Positions 26,001-36,490 are shown, counted from the first letter of the stretch. The stretch: DNA of 64,000 bases from Pieris napi (GCF_905475465.1 NC_062252.1:11284001-11348000), one strand, 5' to 3'. A program made the numbers and translations. The notes: generated from the sequence alone by a model not told the origin.

Positions 26001-29000
26001 ATGTGCCAGTCGCTTTTGACGCCACGCGCGAATCCTAAAAATGTCACGCGCAGACCTATTTTCAGCGTTAAATTAAAATTATAAATAATGGAGATAGAGT
26101 TCCGAGAGCTAAGAGTTTTTTATTGGAAATTTCCTCTTCTTTCAGAACCGTTTTTTGAAATTTCTTAAATATTAATAGTTTATTAAATATTGGCAAAAAA
26201 CGAAATGCCATTTTTTTTTCATCTTTAATTGTTTTTAACTTTTGCAATTTTTTATGTGCTAATACACGCTTTTGGCACATTTGTCTAGACGTCATTCCGG
26301 ATCCAATGTACTATCGCACATAATTTTAAGAGCAGTATCTCTATTTTGTACCATTTTCAACTTGTCGACTAGACTATATTAGATGACAAATGATCATGAA
26401 ACAAATACAGAAATCTCTGGGCCAGAGCTAAAACGGTTATAGCGCCACTGATTTATTTATTTTAAATTTAACAATAATTTTGAATCTTGTAACTTTTACT
26501 AAATCTATGTTTAATTTTCCAACATAACAAGGGACCACTTCATTTATAGTAGTATGAAACAGATTTCTATTTCTGATGCAGGGTGTATTCTTCCTCAACA
26601 AAATCTGTACAAATCTTGTTGATAACAGTATCGCGTGATCCCGAGTGATGAGAGGTCGGAAGTGGTGGTACGTGCGCAGAATCCGGACACAGATTTGTGG
26701 GGAGACTCGGTCTGGTTACTTTGTTACAAATGAGGCTTTAGTTATGTTGGGAATCCTGCTATAAAAGATTTTACAAGGATACAAACTGACAGAGTTCAAT
26801 ATAAACTTGATTTTCGATTTAATTTATCCAGGATCTATTGTTCAAAGATTGGGTGAAAAAGCTTATTAAGAAGTATATTCTCTAATTGGTAGAAATTGCT
26901 ATATCCTGTTGTTTTTGGGTTTTTATTTTGTGAAGATGACCATTTTTTTTTACAAAGAATCTGTTATTATTATTATCTTAACTGTATCTTCCTGGCGTGG
27001 CTTTTAATACATATACACTATACAGTGTAACCTCTTTATACCGAATTTCAAGGGACCGATCATGTTCTTTCGTTATAGGGACTGAATAGAGATAAAAGAA
27101 AACAAATTTAACCAATTAATAAGAAATAATTTCTAATTTTATGACTATCAAGTTTGTTTACGACTGATATTACATGATAGGTGACGGTGGTGCATTTAGT
27201 AACTGAGACCAAAATTTCGTACAGGCAATGTAATCAAAAAATAATGGCCCACGTGTTAATGCAATTAACAATAACATAGAGACGGCTGTATATGACCTCA
27301 GGTGTCTTTCTTAGGAATTTCGGCACCTCAAAAGTTTAGTTTTGTAAGCTGATTATAAAAACACTTAAGTATGTTGTTTATGTCTAAATATTAAAATATT
27401 ACTTCGTTATAGAGAATGGCTGTTGCGTTTTAAAAAGTGATTTAATGTATGGTTTTGTGATAAACCAAACAAATGTAACTATATTTTCGTTATAGAGAAT
27501 TTCTCGTTATAACGAACAACGTTGTAAAGAATTTACATTGTACAATAAAAAACTTGATTGTTAGTATAATAATACCTAATGTTTAAAGTAAACAAATAAA
27601 TTTACTTGTATATTACCTTCTACCTCAGTCATAGGTTTTATTGTGTATTAAGTTTTTGTTCTTGGCCGAGGTCAAATAAGTTATTCGTCCCGAGTGGTCT
27701 CCAAATGTACTTACTATAACTAGTTTGCGTGACTAAACTTAGTTTCACTTCCTTGAGGGGTTGTCTTTGATTCTCATCCTATAATAGGTTGGTGTGTTTC
27801 AGTTACGAAGTAAGTTTCAATGAAAAACCGAACTAACAATTATGAGCTCATATGACCAGATGTGGGAACTGCTTTTGGAATGATGTGCTAAACAAGATGA
27901 TTTCTCTTTTAGGAAGCCTTCGGTCAAGGCGGTTGGCCGATAGAGTTCCGGGCAGCAGTGGCAAGACTTCTGTCACAACATGCACCTAACGACAAAGAGG
28001 CTCCAAGAAAGACAACATTACGTAAGTACCAAGTTCTGTCATCCAATACGAGTATAAAAAGATTTTTCATATAAACATCATTCTGCTGTTATTTCTCCAG
28101 GATCGAATGACCTCTAAGAACTCTATTTCGACATTCGCAACGAACGAACTTAAATATAGTTTGATTATTTATAATTGTTATTCAGGTTTAAGCAGCGAAA
28201 AACTGGAGCAGAGCCTCTCAGAGACCATGGTTCTTGACCTGATTGTTCTCGTCGGATTTGTGGTTGTCAACAATCCTCAACTTCAGGTTTGTATTTTATT
28301 ATAAATGCATCTTAATAATTAAACTAAGTCCATGATTAAAGTAACTCCTGTTCTCACTCAACGCTCTAGATCGTTTTTATTTTAGTACGGAAATGGGATA
28401 GTTGATAACGCCTCGTAGTATAGGCTAGGCTCTGGGTATATTATATATGTCTTTTAACGCATTATAGCGCAGAGGATTTGGTATATTCCCAACGAAACGT
28501 TATTAGTTTGTAGGAATCAATTACGTATTTCAAGTACACAATGTGAATAATAATGAATGGTAAATGCACCTGTGCAAGGCGGTCAGTTAGACCCGCATCT
28601 TTGCGTTACACTTGAATTAACTGAGGGTGAACAATATATGTTTAGATACAAATTAGATGAATAATTGATATGTATTACAGTCCGATATGATTGTAATTAT
28701 TTGAAAGATACAGTTGTTAGGCTAATTTCGAATTGAAAATGAAATGATTTACTTAGCTAGTTAGACAAATGAAAAGTTTTTAGACACGCATTTGTTTTGG
28801 TACATATTACTTAAATACTTTATGCAGCAAAATTATAATAAAACTTCGTTTACAGAAATATTATAATTTTTTCAAAGTAAAAAAAGGATGTCTGTAAATT
28901 AGTAATATGTGTTTATTTATAAAAATATTTCCCAAACTTTTACGGAATTACTGTTAAAATTCGTAAAGTAAGAAACGTCTTTTAATTAAGCACAGACCGG

Positions 29001-30415
29001 AAATTAAAATTTTGTTTTGTAATTTTTGAATTCTAAAAGCCTTTTTCACTGAAATAATTAGCAATAAATAACCTAAAGCAAATTGGCCCGCATTGCAGAC
29101 TACTTTCCCACGGTCACAGGTGCCGGCGTCACTCAAGGAAGCGCATTAGGCCCTGTGCTGTTACTCCATTACGTTGACCATTACTATGAATAATTTATTA
29201 GTTTTCTTTCGCCTTAATAATCAACTTGTGTCCCCGACCAGATGGGCCTTGTTTATGATAACGTTTAAAATTTCATGTCGGGAGTGTAATGTACAATGTT
29301 TTTGATTAGATAATGTCTTGGGGTAGACTGTATTAGTTTTCCGACGCAGGTGTTAGCGTTTGCTCAACTTTCTTTAAATTTTCATGTTCTCATAATGCAT
29401 TTCTTTACGATTAATAGGTACTCGTACTAAAATATATTTTAATTTAAAAAAATGTCATTTATAAGAGCATTTTTATAGCTATCATTAAGTTGATAATTAA
29501 AATGGTTCCTTTTAACATTTTACTCAATATAGTTATTTAATGTATATTTTTACTTAAATGCATTTTATTGACAATCAACGTTTTTAAGGTTTCACATTCA
29601 CGAAACAAGAATTACGTGAAAATGGACCGGATATGTTTTATTTAAATATTCTATTTGCTTAAAATGTGTGCATAATATAAAAACACATTAATTATTATAT
29701 ATCGTAAGTACTTTAACGAAGAGATGACTACGAGTAGAGTTAGGTTAGATGTGACTTGATATCAAGAAACAAGAAATATCTCGTTCTAAAAACGTTCTCT
29801 TTATTATAAAAACAGGAGGCAATCTGCGAAGGTTGGAGCGTAGTAAAAACACTGTGTACCTTACCGGCTAATTGGCTGGTGTCGCAGACTCGCAGTCGCG
29901 CCTTGTTACCAACTCTTTGTGCGTTGGCTGAGTATCCTGCCTGCGCTGCTGCTATATCAGCTGAATTGAGTATGACGGTAAGTTCTCTATAAGCTTTCAT
30001 ATATTAAATTACCAACTTTCAATTTATAATTGGGAATGACTTGGCACTTGCCTCATTGTATGTTGTGCAACATATTTTTTATTTGCACCATTTTTTACTA
30101 GTCAAATTAACATTGAGCCTGAGAGCGCCATTGCGAAACTTAGATGCTTTAGCATCGAAATTCTAATATATAAAGGCTTTGAATAAATTTGACCGTCCGT
30201 CCGTCTATCTGTAGCCACAAGAGTGATTAGGAAATAGTTCCTTATTACTCTAGTTTTAATTGAACGTAATATTTACACAAAAATACTGAACTATTTTACA
30301 AAATATTTTTTTTGCGTAGATGCTAGAAGAATTCCTGAACAGTCCCGAGTCGCAAAATCTTAAACTCGTTCAAGTGATCAAACTAGGAAGGGCCAGGAAA
30401 CACGGCAAGAAATAA
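17089..30415 (+). CDS. SCAPER: SCAPER-like protein, C-terminal exons (5' end outside or unseen)
   Basis: Six coding exons with GT-AG borders and matching phases: 17089-17206, 17668-17859, 27913-28021, 28186-28286, 29816-29977 and 30320-30415 (TAA). Together they give about 258 residues. The last two exons and the end of exon 4 read VLVGFVVVNNPQLQ, then TLCTLPANWL, then ALLPTLCAL...ISAELSM..LEEFLNS. This matches the helical C-terminus of SCAPER, a cyclin A/CDK2-binding protein linked to the endoplasmic reticulum (Drosophila relative: ssp3). The family identification is from memory of the motif order, not a search. The protein is normally far longer (about 1,400 residues in human), so most of the gene is missing; upstream exons were not found in the first 17 kb. 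The protein ends in a basic tail (RARKHGKK). Introns are 461, 10,053, 164, 1,529 and 342 bp; the long one is a transposon trap. The exon set is open, with no frameshift, so the gene looks functional. Confidence 0.75.
18003..18072 (+). mobile_element. LINE family B, short 3' remnant
   Basis: GGAGAGTTGCCAGTTCTTCT followed by CTTGATTTGAGAGCAGTAAA is a shortened copy of the family B 3' end, lying in the large intron of the SCAPER-like gene. Confidence 0.55.
18200..18293 (+). mobile_element. Pogo/Tigger-like element, right end only
   Basis: The segment ends ATATCGAGGTACCACTG immediately before TA, the form of a right terminal repeat of pogo-type elements, with CTCGTATCTCAAATCTTGC inside it. No matching left end was found upstream, so this is a truncated remnant. 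Confidence 0.4.
18833..18872. repeat. Perfect 14 bp hairpin at a SINE edge
   Basis: AAGGTTCGTAGGAT (18833-18846) is followed after 12 bases by its exact inverse ATCCTACGAACCTT (18859-18872). It directly precedes a SINE that has lost its head, and the arm includes SINE-like TTCGTAGG bases. Confidence 0.85.
18873..19112 (+). repeat. tRNA-derived SINE, copy lacking the A-box head
   Basis: It starts at the B box (GGTTCGAACCCCGGCTGTGT) and runs through TCGACGGCGTGTGTCGGG to GTTGTAGCGCCACTGATTTA. The head expected before the B box is replaced by the hairpin arm. Confidence 0.85.
19113..19834. other. Intron stretch
   Basis: Mostly unrecognised. A 40 bp piece at about 19650-19692 (CTCAGTTGTGGAAGGACGGA) resembles, on the minus strand, the upstream part of LINE family A seen at 21920. 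No gene is seen. Confidence 0.4.
19835..19911. repeat. Two adjacent perfect hairpins
   Basis: The first is AATAAGTAATGCTC (19835-19848), a 5-base loop and GAGCATTACTTATT (19854-19867). The second is TTAACAGTATACCAT (19866-19880) and ATGGTATACTGTTAA (19897-19911), with an inner TGAGC/GCTCA pair around TAGC. The stems show no mismatch and the two hairpins share their border. Confidence 0.9.
19912..20960. other. Intron stretch, nothing recognised
   Basis: AT-rich intron sequence. A 110-codon minus-strand ORF at 20620-20952 has no recognisable domain and is treated as chance. Confidence 0.4.
20961..21331 (+). other. CpG-rich, promoter-like patch with a 54-codon ORF
   Basis: Positions 20980-21170 are markedly CpG-rich for this region and contain repeated TGTCA/TGACA elements (GACAGATGTCAATG, GATGTCACAGTGACATTAC). 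At 21167 an ATG (ATGGCGACACGCGAC) opens a 54-residue frame ending in TAA at 21331, with a hydrophobic middle. It could be an internal promoter, an enhancer or a small gene inside the intron. There is no homology that I recognise. Confidence 0.25.
21880..22150 (+). mobile_element. LINE family A, 3' fragment
   Basis: It contains TATGTGGAACCAGCTGCCCA, ACTGAAGTATTTCCGAA and the 3' blocks GGCAACGCACTTGCAAG and TCCATGGGCGGCTGTATCAC, then a short A-rich tail. The reading frame is that of MWNQLPTEVFP but is broken downstream. Confidence 0.72.
22151..22524. other. Intron stretch with a GC-richer island
   Basis: Positions 22160-22330 are GC-richer (CCCCGTGGGGCG, GGGGGAATTGGCGGGTG, TGTGGTCACAG) with no ORF and no shared repeat. 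This may be a regulatory element, but nothing decides it. Confidence 0.35.
22525..24442 (+). mobile_element. Long-TIR transposon with a broken HAxSGCDTTS-family ORF
   Basis: The element starts CCAGTCAAATTA and ends with the inverse TAATTTGACTGG. The inverted repeats are about 480 bp each (22525-23007 and 23970-24442) and nearly identical except near the outer end, where the left arm has a short difference after AAATTA. The trinucleotide AGT flanks both ends (22522-22524 and 24443-24445), a possible 3 bp target duplication. The 960 bp interior carries the decayed ORF described in the next entry. The superfamily is not known to me from ends alone. Confidence 0.8.
23001..23877 (+). pseudogene. 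Transposon-borne ORF, HAxSGCDTTS family, frameshifted
   Basis: Three pieces of one protein are in different frames. 23001-23345 reads VVVIGEDVDLLVLL and YLRKPGRGKS. A shift near 23345 gives FLHAISGCDTTSAPFNLGK. A second shift near 23405 leads to SLPPTSDAAFFHSLR and NYLKPEEWGW. After an in-frame TGA at 23743, a Cys-rich end CKTKCGKACGCRKAGL stops at 23877. This motif order is shared by many uncharacterised insect and marine invertebrate proteins. The acidic GEDVDLLVLL strand suggests a PIN/FLAP-like nuclease fold, but that is inference. The N-terminus is missing at the left TIR. The gene cannot make a full protein. Confidence 0.7.
24443..24707. other. Intron spacer
   Basis: Short unrecognised stretch between the long-TIR element and the nested SINE complex. 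Confidence 0.4.
24846..25555 (+). mobile_element. PIF/Harbinger derivative, internally deleted
   Basis: The TIRs are AGGTGGGAACTGACCAAAG and its inverse. The target duplication is TTA (24843-24845 and 25556-25558), the preference typical of PIF/Harbinger (TWA). Removing the element restores the SINE text CTTTAGAC. Inside, 24944-25290 reads RYWTLNLFKNRGVCGG and YKNFVRMSPIDFEELLNLF, which is the N-terminal signature of Harbinger transposases. The DDE catalytic part is absent, and after about 25290 a GATT microsatellite and GC-rich palindromes follow (AGCGAGCAACGAG, loop CCG, inverse arm at 25427-25455). It is non-autonomous. Confidence 0.85.
25615..26376. mobile_element. Foldback TIR element, copy 1
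   Basis: The element begins TAGTCTAGTCGACAAGTTG and ends with the inverse. Each arm runs about 200-210 bp with few mismatches (for example GGATCCGGAATGACGTCTAG on both). TAT is duplicated at 25612-25614 and 26377-26379; deleting one copy plus the element restores the SINE text GCCTATTAGAT exactly. The interior has no ORF but shares CGCTTTTGACGCCACGCGCG with copy 2. Confidence 0.88.
26456..27022. other. Intron stretch, nothing recognised
   Basis: No coding pattern or shared repeat was seen. Confidence 0.4.
27023..27540. mobile_element. Pogo-like MITE flanked by TA
   Basis: CAGTGTAACCTCTTTATA at the left is mirrored by TGTAAAGAATTTACATTG at the right, each bordered by TA (27021-27022, 27541-27542), the Tc1/mariner/pogo target. 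TTCGTTATAG-type subterminal repeats are present on both sides. At 518 bp without a transposase ORF it is a non-autonomous element. Its left half is also found at 9286. Confidence 0.68.
27541..27912. other. End of the 10 kb intron
   Basis: Unrecognised intron sequence that ends in the acceptor CTCTTTTAG before exon 27913. Confidence 0.45.
28287..29124. other. Intron between exons 4 and 5, first part
   Basis: Intron sequence of the SCAPER-like gene. It is AT-rich, with no repeat shared inside the window. Confidence 0.45.
29125..29178 (+). mobile_element. Tiny reverse transcriptase remnant
   Basis: One frame reads GVTQGSALGPVLLLHYVD, the conserved block of non-LTR reverse transcriptases usually seen as GVPQGSxLGPxLFLxYVND. 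The bases around it are AT-rich and unreadable, so only this conserved scrap survives inside the intron. Confidence 0.5.
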
Positions 30416-30800
30416 GTCGTCAATTGCGTCAAAGGTTTTAGTTAAAAATCTTCAAATTATTAACTATGTTTAAGGAATGCATTATGACATATTTCAACTA
30501 TGATACTACAACTTCACTTATAACATCCATACTATCAGATGCGAAAGTAAGCTTGTTTGCCCTTTACGTCGCAACCGTTGAAATCCACGTATTTTCGCAT
30601 TGATAGTAAGAGTCGGAAAGTGTGTCTCAGTCTTTGAAAGCAAATAACATTATGTTTATGCGAATGACTAATAGACCCACAAATTGCTGATAAAAGCAAG
30701 ATGAAGCAAAGTTGAAATGTCCTGGATTCTTTCGTTCGTTGAAAATCCATCGGAGTGAATCTGGAGTGAATATGATCTGTCTGAAATAAATAGAGAATAT
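30416..30800 (+). other. 3' UTR of the SCAPER-like gene with poly(A) signal
   Basis: After the TAA at 30413-30415 there is no further coding pattern. AATAAA at 30785-30790 is the first canonical polyadenylation signal, which would give a 3' UTR of roughly 390-400 bases. The cleavage site itself cannot be fixed. Confidence 0.55.
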
Positions 30801-31994
30801 TGTGTTTATAATAGTTAAAGATCTTAAAAATTTACGACTTAATAAGGTCAAACACGAAAATAGTTATTCTATTATATTCTTGCAGTTATATTTGTTTATT
30901 TATAATATTTATTGTTTCTTCAATTGGATGTTTTGTAATTACCTAGTCTGCGTCCTTCGTGACTTAAAATGTATATTTATTTTATTGTTTAATTTATTTG
31001 TTTTATGTAAATAATTCGTTACTTATTTTATTTCATTTTTATATTTAAATTGTTTATTTAAGCCGATCCCAACTTGTTGTTCGGCTTTTTAGTTTCACTT
31101 AAATTTAGATGTAATGTAATTGTCTAAAAATATAACGAAAACCTCGTAACTACAGCATAAAAATCTATTTTTCCAAAAATTTACTTCAGACCGATGTTCC
31201 ATAAATTGTCTATTTTATAACTGTGTACTGACCTTCCTCTTTTATTCGGAAATATATTCTATTGTAACGGGGTTTTAGTTATATATTATTGTCTTTAGAC
31301 CCGAGTCTGCGATTTGCAATTCCCAGTATGCTGTTTTCACCTTTCGTGTTGATTTAATTGAAAATCCATCCAGTACTAAATTTATTCTTCTTTAGTCGCG
31401 TTCTTCATTACTGAAGGTCGTGTTGGTGTTGCATATCTTTCTATTCCCCAAGGATACTAGGGGAGGAATAAAATTTCTAGTATAATGCTTTGAAATTATG
31501 GAAAATACTAAAATAAAAAGAATGGCGGTGATTGCCTTTTACTTGAGTTGTAAGTCCACCGCGACTAGCGGCCCTTATAAAACAAAAGAGAAAGCCTGCG
31601 TTTACACACACAAGACGAAGACGTGATACTCATAAGACATCGTACCTCATATTCTGATACTGATTCGTAGTACCTCTACAAAATTAACAATGAATTGTGG
31701 CATCAAATGTAAATTAACGACTCTCTTTTTTTTCTCTTGAATCAATATTCGTATTGAAAACGCAGACTGGGGTTAATGTTAGGAGTATCTACCGTGTCGA
31801 TGTTACTACTGTAGTGATTGTGAATCTGTACACTTTTTGATGTCGCTATACATATTTTTCTATGGATGTAGCGTTATATAACCTCTATATCGTAAACCTG
31901 TTGAATGTGAAATCCGTTTAGATTCTTCGTATACTTTCTGAATTGTACTGTCTTAAATCTTGGCAGGTTTGAGTCTTACCCCGTACACGTATCT
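30801..31994. other. Intergenic stretch
   Basis: No gene or shared repeat is recognised downstream of the SCAPER-like gene. Confidence 0.4.
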
Positions 31995-32148
31995 TTTTGT
32001 TTTTCCGCTTTGATGAAAAGGCCTGCAACGCACTCGCGTACCCTCAAACATAGGGCTGACCATGGGCTTACATATCACACATATCACGGTATCTCTTAAC
32101 ATCAGATGAGCCTCCTGTCCATTAACCCTCGTTCTTTAAAGAGATTAG
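31995..32148 (+). mobile_element. LINE family A, decayed 3' end
   Basis: CTGCAACGCACTCGCGTACC, GACCATGGGCTTAC and ACATCAGATGAGCCTCCTGT preserve the family A 3' blocks in order, with several small insertions. Confidence 0.62.
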
Positions 32149-33514
32149 CTGAAGTAGTATGATTTAGGTTTTATGTACTTGGCGTCATGATTGATTACCA
32201 TTTGCATGTGTGATTATAAATGAGATTTTAACATACCTATGTATTTATTATAACTGCATTTAAACCATTTGTCACTCCGACAGCAAGATTTAAGACGTTC
32301 GCACAATTATAAACTAATTAATGTCTAGCGATTGCTTATTCCACTTTTGTTTTTCCTTATGGCTGAAGTTTTGAGAGGGTAAAATGCATGTGTAGGATTT
32401 AATGATTAAAATTTAAAAAAATAATAATTTTAATGGATTTAATAGTTTAATATATTAAACCACAATCATATTGAGTTTGACTTTTAATATATGAAGTAGC
32501 CAAAAGTTGTTTAGTACGGGTTTAAATGTACTTTTGCACAGCTAAAACATGCGCTAAATTGAAAGGTAGAGACTATTAAGTCCATAAAAATCAACGGATT
32601 CATGGATTACGAAATTTGAAAGTAGGTGTGCTAAAAGTGTGCCTTGAAGGACACCAGTAACAAGATGCATGTTTAAAATTAACATTAAAGTTAATACAGG
32701 AATGCTGTGATAAGATTCGTCTTTATAATATTCGGCCAAGGTAAATTTTTTATAGTAAAATTAAAAAAGGGAAGTAGGTTTTTCGGATTTGATGTTGTAC
32801 TCGGCTAAATGCTGTTATCTGATCTAATTGTTTGCTATTATTATAACTTTCTTTTGTGATGTATGCCAATTTAAACTACACTGTGATTTATATTTATTCG
32901 TTTATAACTGCCGAAATAATGGAACAATTTTATAAGGTCTGTAACTTTTGATTTTAAAATCCTAGCCTCTTCGACAAGATCTCGTTGGCAGCTTCTCATA
33001 AGTGACAGACCTCATATTATTGGACCGAACTATATTTTTTATGTTTAGTGATAGTTATGGCGGATTCGTCAAATGTATTCAATCTGTGATTATTTTTCGT
33101 TTAGCGTAATGTCTGTCGCGTGTAACAATTCCTTGTCTAATTTATGTAAGTAAATAAATATTTGTGTAACTACTTTTGATTTGTTTTATTCTTTCTTTAA
33201 CCCAAAGAGATCTATACACATGGGAACATATTATGAAAAGGGCCTACATATCTCTGTAAAAAGTCAATTTTATTGTATCGTTAACCTATAGTTACATACA
33301 ACCATAATTACATAACTGATTTAAAAAAACAAGTTTTTTTTAGCAGCACTATATTTACAACAAACGCACTGCGAAATTGATGAATGCTTTAATTATGAAT
33401 TAATCAAATACTACCTATTTCGGGTATATACTTTCAAAAATGATCTAAATCGAATTAAAAAATGTTACAAATGCGTTGTTATTTATAGTTAATAGATAAA
33501 GTGTGCTTGCTCTA
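32149..33514. other. AT-rich intergenic stretch
   Basis: No gene, shared repeat or inverted-repeat element was recognised. Confidence 0.4.
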
Positions 33515-33620
33515 CTTATAGGATCGAGCCCGGTTTGTGTACCAATAGATATTTGTATGTGCTCAACACTTGCTTGTACGGCGCAGAATAATATCGTTTG
33601 GGAAGCAGCATCACAAAAAT
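33515..33620 (+). repeat. Possible SINE variant remnant
   Basis: GGATCGAGCCCGGTTTGTGT and ACCAATAGATATTTG resemble the B box and following bases of the main SINE (GGTTCGATCCCCGGCTGTGC, ACCAATGG). The downstream bases differ (CTCAACACTTGCTTGTACGG), suggesting a related but separate SINE family. Confidence 0.4.
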
Positions 33621-34764
33621 CGTATGAAATATGTGACTTAACATACCTACCCATCATTCTTGATCTAGGATTCAAAGCGGTGTATCAACAGGTGATTTGA
33701 GTGTTAATAACTAAAATAGCTACTAATTATATTTACCGTGATGTATAAATAAAGCAAAAAAACACATATTTTCTAAGTTTTAACTCAGAAAATTAACACA
33801 ACATTTAATAAGGCAACGCGGGAAGTATTTGCACATTAATATTATATTTAACAATACAAATGAATTATATCAACCGTGAATATCCATTATCGTTAAACAC
33901 ATTGTAAAAGACGCAATAAATAAACGGGATAGCGGAATGAAAATAAGATGAAAGTTTATACAAATCATTCTCATTCACAGATATATTTAGATTTTACAAC
34001 TGTTTTAGTTTTATTGTTGCGAACGAAGAAGACGAACTGTTTCTTTAGTAACATACGTTCGTTTCAATTCAGGTAGACGCAGTTTTCAGCAGTTAGTGGA
34101 TTAAGTTCCTGTGGTCTTCGTTCAAATACCGTGCACCTTAATGCGCACAGCGGTATTTTCTTAATAGGAATTAGGTTAAATGACATGCTAATGCCTCGTT
34201 TAAAATAATGCTGTGTGTAGAAACTAAATGTCTGTCCCGGTTTCGCACGGTTGGACTTTGGTCTTTTAAATTTTTTTGTATATAAAAATAGCCTAGGTAT
34301 TATGATGAAATTCGGTCCAGTTTTTTAATTTATTCGTTACAAACATACAAAAATATCTTCCCGCTTTATAATATTAGTAGTAAGTAGATAGACTAAATCA
34401 AAATGTCCTCTAGTAATTCGTGTCATAACTAAATTATACCCACTTACAAAGCGTAAGGAAGACACAATTATATGAAGAGAGCACCGCCTTTGATCGTGAC
34501 AAATTTACGTCTTGGCGCTAAGTGCCGTGTGATATATTACTCCACTGAATTGAGCATTTTTCACTTAAGTATTTAGAATTTAAAATATTATTTGGTTGAA
34601 AACCACAGTTGTCAAGTTTATTTAAAACCATGCAACGTTATAATACATATTACAAAATCTGATGGGTACCAACCACGACATTTATTTCTAGACTGCTTCA
34701 AGTTCATTGGTATGGCATGTTGATAACGGGTTTCTATACATAGAATTTTGAAGAAAACATTCTA
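33621..34764. other. Intergenic stretch with a decayed dispersed repeat
   Basis: Positions 34288-34385 hold a weak copy of a repeat with AAATTCGGTCCAG also seen at 36440, 38830 and 39800. The rest is unrecognised. Confidence 0.4.
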
Positions 34765-35245
34765 TGTTACATGGAGTATTGTTCTTACCTCTGGGCGGGA
34801 GCTCCCCAGTACCAGCTCTCAGCACTTGACTGAATTCAACGAAGAGCGATTTGAATCGTCGATGGCCAATCCAGGGATCAGTTGGTCCCCTGGCATTGTG
34901 TAGAGATGTGGGGTCTCTCTGCATCTTCTACCGCATTTACCATTAAAAGTGTTCAGAAGAGTTTCGGCTCAATACCTGCAGCTAAGTTTTATCATCAGAC
35001 GTCGAGGCAGAATACGAAATTTCACCCGTATCATCTCGACGTCCGTCGTACCACAAATGAGCGTTGGCGTTGGTCTTTTTGCCGCGGACCACCACTATGT
35101 GGAACCAGCTGCCCACAGAAGTATTTCCGAAACAATTTGACTTAGGGTCCTTCAAGAAAAGAGCGTACCAATTCTTAAAAGCCGGCAACGCACTTGCAAG
35201 CCCTCTGGCATTGAGGGTGTCCATTGCCCCTTGTTCTATAAAAAA
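34765..35245 (+). mobile_element. LINE family A, longest C-terminal/3' copy
   Basis: Reading across frames gives MEYCSYLWAGAPQYQLSALD, then HPYHLDVRRTTNERW and FLPRTTTMWNQLPTEVFPKQ, FDLGSFKKRAYQFLKAGNAL. This is the region after the reverse transcriptase domain and the C-terminus of a jockey/CR1-like non-LTR retrotransposon common in Lepidoptera. Frameshifts and stops break it. It explains the shorter copies at 4050, 12291, 21880, 31995, 46685 and 50185. Confidence 0.78.
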
Positions 35246-36231
35246 CACTAATAGTGGAAATAATCGTCGATGGCTCTAGTAAAGGATTGCAACCATATTT
35301 TAGTTATAGTTAAAAAATACTTCAACTTAAGTACGAGTATACCTACCTTCGAACTGCGGCAGACCCCAGAAGTAAAATGTTATTAGAATATTAAGTCCCC
35401 TCTATAATAACCGCATAAATCGCCTCTGAAACCGGCCGCCGTTACCGGAAGTGATTTTCCATTCCATCGCGGCCATTATTCGGCACTTTCTCAGATTTTT
35501 CCTTTAAAATGTTGCCATTGTTGCCTATTGATGTGTGCTTAATGCTTTAATGCCTTTTTTAAAACGCTTTTGACACAATTCCAATGTGCTTACGAATACT
35601 TGAGTATTTTCTTGTGCATATACGTTCTTTAGAGATATGTAGTTTGTTATACCTCCACAATTTTAGCACTATGGGCCATCAAATTTTTTAAAGAAATAAT
35701 ACTACATAGGCATTTATTAATTTACAAGTCCTAAAACAACATATACATGTTGTTTTAGCTTTGCTTAAATTATACAAGAAAATATAACTTCACAAATTTT
35801 ACACACATACATCAATTATATTAGAACCTAAACTAAAAATTTCAAAGTAGCAAAAAAAAACGAAGACTAACTTATATCTCATTAAGAGCGTGATACACAA
35901 AAGTAAGGTAAGATGGAAGATTGTTGTAAAATATATCAATATTTTAATTATTGTTAATAATTAAGTTGTAAGAGCGAGATAGCCTATTCAATGGACCATT
36001 AAAAGTAGCAGATAAGCGAGCCGTAGGTACGTATAGAAGACTTATAGTTCGAGTAACTCTAGGATTATAAGAAAAAGAAATATATCTACGAGTGTAGTAT
36101 TAAGTAATTTGTGGTGCCAAGTTTTCTGGGTCCTATCAAACTGTGTCGTTGGTTAAAATTATAGAACAGCTGATATTAATTTTATTATCCATTAATTAAC
36201 ATTTTAGATTTTTTTTATATAAAAATATACT
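35246..36231. other. Intergenic stretch
   Basis: Positions 35400-35500 are GC-richer (AAACCGGCCGCCGTTACCGG) without an ORF. The rest is AT-rich and unrecognised. Confidence 0.4.
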
Positions 36232-36490
36232 ATTACTAGCTGCCCCACGTGCTTCGTTTCGCTTTTATAATATGATTTTTTTACTTAGCCTACCTTTTTA
36301 GTAGCTAACATATGGAACATTTTGCTTTCGCTTTTCCGGAATAATACTTACCGTAAGTACTGAGTAAAACGAAATTTTTCAATTTTTTTTTATACTTTCA
36401 AAATTTTCTACACATGAACATCCATATCAGAGTAAAAATTGATACTCGAATTGGTCCAGCCGTCTTCGAGTTCTCCCCTTGGCGACATAT
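36232..36490 (+). repeat. Dispersed repeat with TAGCTGCCCC start and GGTCCAG block
   Basis: ACTAGCTGCCCCACGTGCTT starts the block and ATTGGTCCAGCCGTCTTCGA ends it. A related copy at 39440-39835 starts CTAGCTGACCCGGCAAAC and ends AAAATCGGTCCAGCAGTACT, CGAGTTATAAG. The pattern is common in insect genomes as a retroelement 3' region, but I cannot name the element. Confidence 0.5.

Larger units (their letters stand above)
24708..26455 (+). repeat. SINE split by two nested transposons
   Basis: The SINE head, with B box GGTTCGATCCCCGG, runs to 24845. After a Harbinger derivative its body resumes at 25556-25614, and after a foldback element it resumes at 26377 and ends at TATAGCGCCACTGATTTATT. The three SINE pieces join into one normal copy, so both insertions happened after the SINE did. 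Confidence 0.92.
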
